This document shows, piece after piece, positions 1 through 4,502 of a DNA stretch of 6,010 nt; positions within the stretch are counted from its first letter, which is position 1, and every line of letters begins with the position of its first letter. The position numbers and the translations under genes are program-made. The stretch spans positions 1 to 6,010 of the forward strand of contig CAJUFW010000180.1 in NCBI GenBank assembly GCA_910585655.1. Reading direction: 5' to 3'. Source of the DNA: an uncultured Lachnospiraceae bacterium (GTDB lineage: Bacteria; Bacillota_A; Clostridia; Lachnospirales; Lachnospiraceae). The notes under the pieces were generated by a model that was not told the DNA's origin, searched no databases, and saw nothing but the letters and a program-made list of their open reading frames with translations.

Positions 1-93
1 ATCAAAGAAAAAAGCCTGATTTTATGCGGGCTGTGGCGTTTTGCAAACGCCTATTATAATAAAGAACAGAGAGGTAAAGCAAAAGAAGCATAG
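1..93 (+). CDS. Possible C-terminal end of an upstream gene (partial)
   Basis: Frame 1 is open from the left edge to a TAG at 91-93, giving 30 codons, and it is the longest of the three forward frames here. The peptide has a short hydrophobic stretch (LILCGLW) followed by a basic, charged tail (RFANAYYNKEQRGKAKEA), which would suit the cytoplasmic tail of a membrane protein such as a transporter, but the family is not recognisable. It ends 45 bases before the next start codon, an operon-like spacing. If real, the TATAAT and inverted repeat at 35-60 lie inside its coding sequence. The open frame is short enough to be chance. Confidence 0.35.
   Translation: MKEKSLILCGLWRFANAYYNKEQRGKAKEA
35..51. 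repeat. Perfect 7-bp inverted repeat, possible operator
   Basis: GGCGTTT at 35-41 and its exact complement AAACGCC at 45-51 flank a 3-base centre (TGC). It lies directly upstream of a perfect TATAAT at 55-60, where the spacer of a promoter would be. It is not followed by a T tract, so it is a poor terminator. A regulator binding site is possible; no regulator gene is in the window. It may also be a coincidence inside the tail of an upstream gene. Confidence 0.3.
55..60 (+). promoter_or_regulatory. Candidate -10 box (TATAAT) upstream of the first esterase
   Basis: A perfect TATAAT lies 78 bases before the ATG at 139. No good -35 box is found at 16-18 bp spacing: the bases near 31-37 (CTGTGGC) match TTGACA poorly, and there is no extended -10 TG. 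If functional, the promoter would probably need an activator, or be controlled through the overlapping inverted repeat at 35-51. Confidence 0.3.
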
Positions 94-138
94 GGAGAGT
101 ATAGGGAAATAAGCAAAAGCTAGGAAAGGAGCTAAGAT

Positions 139-1590
139 ATGAATTCGGTAAGGTTAGTACCAGGAAAAAGCGTAACTGGTGATTCTAACAGCAGGCATCC
201 GCAAGGCGATATTTTAAACGTAAGAGGCTTTTATGATCAGAATTCCCACGTGATGCCGGAACCTTTGATTGAGGTCAGCAAAGTATTAGTAGGAGAGGAA
301 GAGAGCAGTTGGGTAGAGTATGTACCGCCATGTTATGATGGTTCTTTGCCGGTTCCATTGGTGATTTCCTGCCATGGAGGCGGGCAAAGCGGCTGGGGAC
401 AGGCGTATGCGACTGGTTGGATGAACGTAGCGAACAGAGAAGGATTTATTGTAATATTTCCGGATGCCAAAACCAATAAGGCGTGGCAGGTAGCCGGGCA
501 TCGGGGCGGCGATGTGGAGATCGATCCCAATACCCGTGACATTCAGTTAATGATCCGTCTGATTGAGGAAATGGCAAACAAATACAACATCGACAAGGGG
601 CGTGTTTTCATGCAGGGAATGTCGATGGGAGATTTGATGACCATGCAGTTTGCCAGGGCTTTTGGGGAAAAGCTGGCTGGCGCTGCCAATGCAGCAGGGC
701 CGACGCCGATAGAGGCTTTGTTTACCGAAGAAGGCGATTTGAGACCATACAGCGTACCGGTTCCGGTGTTCCAGTCCCGTGGTGAGCATGACGCGATGGC
801 GATTTCCGGTGGTTATGACGGCAAGGCAACTCGCTATGATATCAACCGGGCAAATTTACGGTACTGGTGTACCATCAACGGCTGTACGGAACCGCCGCAG
901 TTTCGGATTACCGGGAAAGACAACTTTGCTTATTTTAAAGGAAGCAAGGCTGACGTGATTTTCCGGGATGTGAAAAAGCGCGGGCATGGGCAGACCTTTG
1001 ACGACGCCGATATCGTCTGGAGAGAATTTTTCTCCGGACTTGCCAGAAGAGACGGCGAAATCGTTCGTACCGAAACTGAAAAACCAGCCAAGGGAGATGA
1101 AAATGCGGTAATTTTGGCAGACGGTTGCTCTAAAATGGTAAAGGAAAACCAAATCCGACCGTTAAAGGACGGGCTTCCATATAATATGCAGGATGTAATT
1201 GAACTGCCGCCGATGCCAGACGCCGCAGTAGCGCCGAAATTTCCAAAGCTGGAATTTGATCCATGTCTCTATGCACCTGTCACGTTTCTGGCAGATGCGT
1301 TTGGAGCCGAGGTAGAATTTTTAGATGAAAGCGCCATCATCCGCACTAAGGACGGCAGGACGATAGAAGTGGCAGCCGGAAACATTGGCTGTGTGATAGA
1401 CAATTATCTCTATTCGATGGAACGTCATGCAGAATATAAAAAAGGAATGCTCTATGTACCGGTAAAATGGTTTGCCTGCCAGGTATTTGGGAAATTCGCC
1501 AGCGAACATGACGGAGTGGTCTATATTTCCGACCACTATGGAGAGATGACCAACGATATGGCAAAACTGATAAAGGAGTTTATAAAATAA
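139..1590 (+). CDS. PHB-depolymerase-like alpha/beta hydrolase (esterase) with C-terminal stalk domain
   Basis: A 483-residue protein predicted to be a serine esterase hydrolysing a carboxylic ester; the substrate is unknown. The hydrolase domain covers roughly residues 40-305. An HGGG oxyanion-hole motif lies at 79-82, the nucleophile elbow GMSMG at 160-164 (Ser162), the likely acid is Asp218 in GEHDAM, and the likely His is His283 in RGHGQTF. This order matches the PHB depolymerase / feruloyl-acetylxylan esterase-like group. After a charged linker (about 306-322), residues 323-465 resemble the copper amine oxidase N-terminal-like (stalk) domain: APVTFLADAFGAEVEF, then a second half with MLYVPVKWFA and a closing VVYIS strand. 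That domain is usually on exported proteins, yet the N-terminus (MNSVRLVPGKS) is no signal peptide. AAAGGAG at 125-131, 7 bases before the ATG, supports the start. It is probably co-transcribed with the esterase 85 bases downstream. The hydrolase call is firm; the substrate is open. Confidence 0.88.
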   Translation: MNSVRLVPGKSVTGDSNSRHPQGDILNVRGFYDQNSHVMPEPLIEVSKVLVGEEESSWVEYVPPCYDGSLPVPLVISCHGGGQSGWGQAYATGWMNVANREGFIVIFPDAKTNKAWQVAGHRGGDVEIDPNTRDIQLMIRLIEEMANKYNIDKGRVFMQGMSMGDLMTMQFARAFGEKLAGAANAAGPTPIEALFTEEGDLRPYSVPVPVFQSRGEHDAMAISGGYDGKATRYDINRANLRYWCTINGCTEPPQFRITGKDNFAYFKGSKADVIFRDVKKRGHGQTFDDADIVWREFFSGLARRDGEIVRTETEKPAKGDENAVILADGCSKMVKENQIRPLKDGLPYNMQDVIELPPMPDAAVAPKFPKLEFDPCLYAPVTFLADAFGAEVEFLDESAIIRTKDGRTIEVAAGNIGCVIDNYLYSMERHAEYKKGMLYVPVKWFACQVFGKFASEHDGVVYISDHYGEMTNDMAKLIKEFIK

Positions 1591-1675
1591 GCTGCGTACT
1601 TTGCAGGCAGAAATTACTCGGAAGGAATAGGTATTGAGAAGGGGATTTCCGGAACTTAAATAGGAGGAATTTAAA

Positions 1676-2437
1676 ATGGCTTTATTAAAGATGAAATTTC
1701 GTTCGATGGCATTGGTACGGGAGGTAGATGTAACATTGGTGCTTCCGTTAGAGCCGAAGTTTGATTTTACCGCGCCAAAGACCATTACGGAGAGTTACCA
1801 GCAGGAGGAGGCTCCGTATAAGACGCTGTACTTGCTGCATGGATTCTGCGGTGATCAGGATGATTGGACAAGGTTTAGTAACGTAGAGCGTTATGCGATG
1901 GAGAAGCGTCTGGCAGTGATTATGCCGGCAGGCTACAATGGCGGGTATATGAATCATGAAGAAACGGATCAGTATTGGACCTTTTTGACGGAGGAGCTTC
2001 CGTTAATGGTAGCAAAAACTTTTCCGATTTCGACCAGACGGGAGGATACATTTGTAGCTGGGCTGTCAATGGGTGGCTATGGAACGCTGCGCTTTTCTGT
2101 TAATTATCCGGAGCGTTTTTCTTATGCGGTTTCGCTTTCGATGGGTATGAGGGAAAACAGTATTGAGACAAAGGATGATAGGGATATTTATTATATGCTC
2201 AAGCAGCAGAAGGAAGCAGGAGTAACGATGCCGAAATATTATATTTGCTGCGGTACGGAGGATCTCGGAAGACCGGGAAGCGAGAACTACGGCGGTCATG
2301 GTGGTTCCAAGCGCCTGTGCGAATACATGCAGGAGCTTGGGATGGATGCAGAATTCTACGATGGACCAGGAAAGCATGAATGGGATTTTTGGGATACGTT
2401 TATCCGCAGAACCATCTATGAGTGGCTGCCGCTGTAA
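1676..2437 (+). CDS. EstA-type putative esterase (alpha/beta hydrolase, esterase D / tributyrin esterase family)
   Basis: A 253-residue cytoplasmic serine esterase of the 'putative esterase' family, which includes tributyrin esterase EstA and S-formylglutathione hydrolase. The length is normal for EstA-like proteins. Landmarks are the N-terminal strand region (MKFRSMALVREVDVTLVLP), the oxyanion loop LLHGFCGDQDDW from residue 53, the nucleophile elbow GLSMGG (Ser131) followed by YGTLRFSVNYPERF, the acid Asp196 in CCGTED, and the His234 in GKHEWDFW. These family hallmarks are all present, so it should be active on short-chain acyl esters or acetylated sugars; the true substrate is unknown. There is no signal peptide. 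The start is supported by AGGAGGA at 1662-1668, 7 bases before the ATG. The gap to the preceding esterase (85 bases) has no convincing promoter, so the two are likely one transcript ending at the terminator at 2471-2507. Confidence 0.9.
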   Translation: MALLKMKFRSMALVREVDVTLVLPLEPKFDFTAPKTITESYQQEEAPYKTLYLLHGFCGDQDDWTRFSNVERYAMEKRLAVIMPAGYNGGYMNHEETDQYWTFLTEELPLMVAKTFPISTRREDTFVAGLSMGGYGTLRFSVNYPERFSYAVSLSMGMRENSIETKDDRDIYYMLKQQKEAGVTMPKYYICCGTEDLGRPGSENYGGHGGSKRLCEYMQELGMDAEFYDGPGKHEWDFWDTFIRRTIYEWLPL

Positions 2438-2470
2438 AGATTTTTTTACCAGTAAAATAGGGAATATCCG

Positions 2471-2519
2471 AAACGGGCAACGTCAGGAGGTAGGCGTTGC
2501 CCGTTTTCCTGTTTTATTT
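2471..2519 (+). terminator. Rho-independent terminator of the esterase pair
   Basis: AAACGGGCAACG at 2471-2482 pairs perfectly with CGTTGCCCGTTT at 2495-2506: a 12-bp stem with a 12-base loop. It is followed by a T-rich run (TTTTCCTGTTTTATTT). It begins 33 bases after the stop codon of the EstA-type gene. The IS element begins within a few bases of the end of the T-rich run. Confidence 0.9.
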
Positions 2520-2535
2520 AAATAGGGCAAGAACA

Positions 2536-2555
2536 CCCGCGACTTTCGTCGTGGG
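2536..2555 (+). repeat. Left-end hairpin of the IS200/IS605 element
   Basis: CCCGCGAC (2536-2543) and GTCGTGGG (2548-2555) form an 8-bp stem with one G-T wobble around a TTTC loop. Subterminal hairpins like this are what TnpA recognises on single-stranded DNA. The preceding bases (GAACA) would contain the left guide sequence. It shares CGCGACTTT with the right-end hairpin. Confidence 0.8.
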
Positions 2556-2607
2556 ATGAATTGCTCGCGTATGTTAATTAAATATCAAATAATAATGCTG
2601 AAAATAC

Positions 2608-2636
2608 TGGACATAACAGCACACCTATGTTACCAT
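2608..2636 (+). promoter_or_regulatory. tnpA: Likely sigma-A-type promoter for tnpA
   Basis: TGGACA at 2608-2613 (5 of 6 to TTGACA), a 17-base spacer, and TACCAT at 2631-2636 (4 of 6 to TATAAT) with an extended -10 TG at 2628-2629. Transcription would start near 2643, only about 16 bases before the tnpA ATG at 2659, giving a very short leader that contains just the ribosome binding site. The spacing and extended -10 make it a good candidate, but no experimental support is visible. Confidence 0.5.
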
Positions 2637-2658
2637 CTATATAACGAGGTGATACTAT

Positions 2659-3090
2659 ATGGAAGTGACTCATGGACGTGGATATGTATACACTATACAG
2701 TATCATATTGTATGGTGTGTGAAGTACAGACACAAAATCATTACAGAAGAAATAGAGAACCGATTAATTTCCATGCTAAACAAAATAGCAGATGACAATC
2801 ATTTTCAGATATTGGAATGCAATATGGAGAAAGATTATATCCATCTTCTCCTCAATTGTTCCCCGCAACATTACATACCGGATATGATCAAAGCATTAAA
2901 AGGCGTATCTGCCAGATTGCTCATGAAAGAGTTCGGAGGGGAATTAAAAGAGAAATTAGGGGGAGGGCATTTGTGGAACCCATCCTATTTTGTGGCAACG
3001 GTATCAGAAAACACAGAAGAACAGATTAGAAACTATATTCAGAGCCAAAAGAAAAAGCGAGGGGAAACAGCCAGTGGAAAAAGCCTATAA
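2659..3090 (+). CDS. tnpA: TnpA, IS200/IS605-family Y1 transposase, with altered HUH motif
   Basis: A 143-residue protein of the Transposase_17 / Y1 family, normally excising and inserting the element as single-stranded DNA through a 5'-phosphotyrosine link. Recognisable blocks are YTIQYHIVWCVKYRHK near residues 11-26, CSPQHYIPDMIKALKGVSARLL at about 67-88, HLWNPSYFVATVSENTEEQIRNYI at 104-127 and the likely catalytic Tyr126 with Gln130. The metal-binding HUH motif should read D-H-(I/V)-H-L-L, but here it is DYIHLLL: Tyr60, Ile61, His62. Codon 60 is TAT at 2836-2838, one base from CAT. Residues 100-103 read LGGG, where I recall LWGG in relatives. The frame is otherwise full length. The start is supported by GAGGTGAT at 2646-2653, a perfect anti-SD match 5 bases before the ATG. 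It overlaps tnpB by 17 bases. It is likely impaired as a transposase, which is inference. Confidence 0.88.
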   Translation: MEVTHGRGYVYTIQYHIVWCVKYRHKIITEEIENRLISMLNKIADDNHFQILECNMEKDYIHLLLNCSPQHYIPDMIKALKGVSARLLMKEFGGELKEKLGGGHLWNPSYFVATVSENTEEQIRNYIQSQKKKRGETASGKSL

Positions 3091-4177
3091 ATACCGTATC
3101 TATCCAAATAAAAAGCAAAAAGAAATACTGGCTAAAACGTTTGGATGTTGTCGTTTTGTATATAACCACTATTTAGATAAGCGCAAAAAAATGTATGAAG
3201 ATAAGAAAGAAACTTTTACTTATGTTCAGTGTGCAAATGATATGAAGAAATTAAAATCAGAATTGGAATGGTTAAAAGAAGTGGATTCTACCGCACTTCA
3301 ATCTTCCCTCCAGGATTTAGATAGAGCATATCAGAAATTTTTCAAAGAGCATTCGGGATATCCAAAGTTTAAATCAAAGAGAACACATCGGTTTTCTTAT
3401 CAATCAAAATGTGTCAACGGAAATATTCAATATTGTGGGAAGCACATCAAACTTCCAAGGCTGGGAATGGTAAAAACAAAAAATAAACGCATACCAGAGG
3501 GTAGAATTTTAAATGCAACTGTTTCGCAGGAGCCAAGCGGAACCTATTATGTATCCTTGTGTTGCACGGATGTGGATGGAACGCCATGGAAAAAGACGAA
3601 TAAAAGCATTGGGATTGATTTAGGGATTAAAGAGTTTTGCATTGATTCTAATGGGAATAAAATAGAAAACCCTAAATATCTCAAGAAATCATTAAATAAA
3701 CTTGCGAAATTACAGAAAAAATTGTCCCGAAAAGCAAAGGACAGCTCCAATCGTAATAAAGCAAGGATAAAAGTGGCAAGGCTTCAGGAATCCATCGCAA
3801 ACCAGAGGAAAGATTTTTTGCAGAAGTTATCTACCAACATAATCAAGAATTATGATATCATCTGTTTAGAGGATTTACAGGTAAAAAATATGATGAAAAA
3901 CCATAAAATAGCCCAGTCGATTGCAGATGTATCCTGGTCAGAATTTGTCAGGGAGTTGGAATATAAAGCAAAATGGCAGGAAAAGAAAGTGATAAAAATA
4001 GACAAATTCTATCCAAGTTCCCAGTTATGTCAGGTATGTGGGTATGTCAATAAGGAGACCAAAACTCTTTCCATCCGAGAATGGGATTGTCCTGGATGTG
4101 GCACACATCACGACAGAGATGTAAATGCAGCAAACAATATCCTAAAGGAGGGACTGAGGATGGTACAGGCTGTATAA
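3074..4177 (+). CDS. tnpB: TnpB, IS605-family RNA-guided nuclease (OrfB)
   Basis: A 367-residue TnpB, the ancestor type of Cas12 nucleases, which uses an omega RNA from the element's right end to cut DNA next to a target-adjacent motif and so preserve the element. The N-terminal helix-turn-helix part reads EKAYKYRIYPNKKQKEILAK. The RuvC residues are all present: Asp182 in GIDLGIKEF, Glu266 in CLEDLQVKNM and Asp349 in HHDRDVNAANNI. The zinc finger between RuvC-II and -III has Cys319, Cys322, Cys339 and Cys342 (LCQVCG ... CPGCG). The length is slightly under ISDra2 TnpB (408) and normal for the family. I choose GTG at 3074 because it places EKAYKYRIYPN at the N-terminus, as in relatives, and GAGGGG at 3059-3064 is a fitting ribosome binding site. 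An in-frame ATG at 2990 would add 28 residues that only shadow tnpA. The 17-base overlap implies coupled translation. The protein appears intact. Confidence 0.93.
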   Translation: MEKAYKYRIYPNKKQKEILAKTFGCCRFVYNHYLDKRKKMYEDKKETFTYVQCANDMKKLKSELEWLKEVDSTALQSSLQDLDRAYQKFFKEHSGYPKFKSKRTHRFSYQSKCVNGNIQYCGKHIKLPRLGMVKTKNKRIPEGRILNATVSQEPSGTYYVSLCCTDVDGTPWKKTNKSIGIDLGIKEFCIDSNGNKIENPKYLKKSLNKLAKLQKKLSRKAKDSSNRNKARIKVARLQESIANQRKDFLQKLSTNIIKNYDIICLEDLQVKNMMKNHKIAQSIADVSWSEFVRELEYKAKWQEKKVIKIDKFYPSSQLCQVCGYVNKETKTLSIREWDCPGCGTHHDRDVNAANNILKEGLRMVQAV

Positions 4178-4318
4178 AAACAGGTAGAAAAAAATGATAA
4201 CGACTAGGGTTGGAGCGATCCGAAGTTACGCCTGTGGAGATAGAGGTTACGAAGTCAATGAAACAGGAATCTCGCGACTTTAATTGTGAGAGGTTCAAAG
4301 AAACATTGTCATGTAAAG
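4178..4318 (+). ncRNA. Predicted omega RNA (reRNA) scaffold and guide of TnpB
   Basis: In this family the guide RNA is made from the end of tnpB and the element's right end, with the guide taken from the flanking DNA. The non-coding 121 bases after the tnpB stop are structured. TTGGA-GCGA-TCCGA at 4210-4223 makes a 5-bp stem capped by a GNRA tetraloop. CCTGT (4231-4235) pairs with ACAGG (4263-4267). GTTACG occurs twice (4225-4230 and 4246-4251). The right-end hairpin 4270-4291 follows. The guide should begin at 4299 (AGAAACATTG...), shown here to 4318. The 5' end is not determined and probably lies inside tnpB, where a 6-bp hairpin (GATGTG/CACATC, 4095-4109) exists. The location is from family knowledge; the structure is visible; expression is unknown. 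Confidence 0.65.
4270..4291 (+). repeat. Right-end hairpin of the IS200/IS605 element
   Basis: TCTCGCGA (4270-4277) and TTGTGAGA (4284-4291) form an 8-bp stem with two G-T wobbles around a CTTTAA loop. GAAT (4267-4270) sits at its foot and TCAA (4295-4298) follows it by a few bases, placing the cleavage site after 4298. The loop side shares CGCGACTTT with the left-end hairpin. Confidence 0.75.
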
Positions 4319-4341
4319 CGGAAGGTGTATAACGTTTTCTT

Positions 4342-4427
4342 TTTTATCCAAAAAGGCACTTTTATACAAGCCTGTTTTTACACGAAAAGGCACTTTCTTT
4401 TACGGTCAATTTTACACGAAAAGGCAC
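4342..4427. repeat. Three 18-bp direct repeats at an exact 34-bp period
   Basis: TTTTACACGAAAAGGCAC occurs identically at 4376-4393 and 4410-4427. A third copy, TTTTATCCAAAAAGGCAC at 4342-4359, differs at three positions. All starts are 34 bases apart, separated by 16-base unrelated spacers. Each copy has the form TTTT-N5-AAAA-GGCAC. They lie between the IS right end and the strong hairpin at 4441-4469, downstream of the minus-strand carboxylesterase, so on that strand they would be in its 3' untranslated region or beyond its terminator. Function is unknown: possible protein-binding array, remnant of a repeat family, or simple tandem duplication. Confidence 0.75.
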
Positions 4428-4444
4428 CTGATAAAATTATCAGG
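4427..4444. repeat. Perfect 18-bp palindrome overlapping the terminator stem
   Basis: CCTGATAA (4427-4434) and TTATCAGG (4437-4444) are exact complements around AA. The last four bases (CAGG, 4441-4444) are also the first four of the strong hairpin at 4441-4469, so the two structures compete for the same bases. The first base coincides with the last base of the third 18-bp repeat. Confidence 0.55.
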
Positions 4445-4469
4445 GGCAGCTTCCAAGAAGCTGCCCCTG
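4441..4469 (-). terminator. Strong hairpin, likely terminator of the minus-strand carboxylesterase
   Basis: CAGGGGCAGCTTC (4441-4453) pairs perfectly with GAAGCTGCCCCTG (4457-4469): 13 bp with a 3-base loop. It lies 33 bases beyond the carboxylesterase stop codon on the minus strand. The tract after it on that strand (ATAATTTTAT) is T-rich but not a clean T run; on the plus strand the following bases (TAAAATAATCTTTTC) are weaker. It could act in both directions between these convergent units. Confidence 0.65.
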
Positions 4470-4502
4470 TAAAATAATCTTTTCATTAAAGAACAAACAA
4501 AA

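Larger units (their letters stand above)
2522..4298 (+). mobile_element. IS200/IS605-family insertion sequence (tnpA + tnpB, same orientation)
   Basis: An element of about 1.78 kb carrying a Y1 transposase gene and an overlapping downstream tnpB, the ISDra2-like arrangement. As expected for this family it has no terminal inverted repeats and no clear target duplication; instead there are imperfect hairpins near each end, at 2536-2555 and 4270-4291, sharing CGCGACTTT. The right end is placed after TCAA at 4295-4298. This rests on the bases flanking the right hairpin: GAAT before it (4267-4270) and TCAA after it, the same pair I recall as the guide and cleavage tetranucleotides of IS608. The left end is less certain. 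The upstream flank contains TTTAA (2517-2521) and TTTAT (2513-2517), both plausible target pentanucleotides, so the element starts at about 2518-2524. Its genes are more A-rich than the flanking esterases, consistent with acquisition. Insertion just after a terminator leaves flanking genes intact. Confidence 0.88.

Noticed and set aside
35..51. Terminator of an upstream gene
   Set aside because: The stem is only 7 bp and is followed by CTATTATAATAAAG-like A/T-mixed sequence rather than a T run.
1321..1785. A 154-codon minus-strand frame opposite the first esterase and the start of the second
   Set aside because: It is antisense to two clear genes and its peptide shows no recognisable family; a shadow of the coding bias.
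2556..2795. A plus-strand frame of 79 codons across the IS left end and tnpA start
   Set aside because: It overlaps tnpA in another frame, has no ribosome binding site, and includes non-coding IS-end sequence.
2990..3073. Longer tnpB starting at ATG 2990
   Set aside because: The extra 28 residues lie wholly within tnpA in another frame and do not resemble TnpB; the GTG at 3074 with GAGGGG upstream gives the family N-terminus.
4342..4427. CRISPR-like array (repeats with spacers)
   Set aside because: The repeats are only 18 bp, spacers 16 bp, one copy is diverged, there are just three units, and no cas genes are present. The nuclease nearby is TnpB, not Cas.
4286..4477. A 63-codon plus-strand reading frame
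   Set aside because: It starts inside the IS right-end hairpin, runs through the repeats and the hairpin, has no good ribosome binding site, and its peptide merely translates the repeat units.
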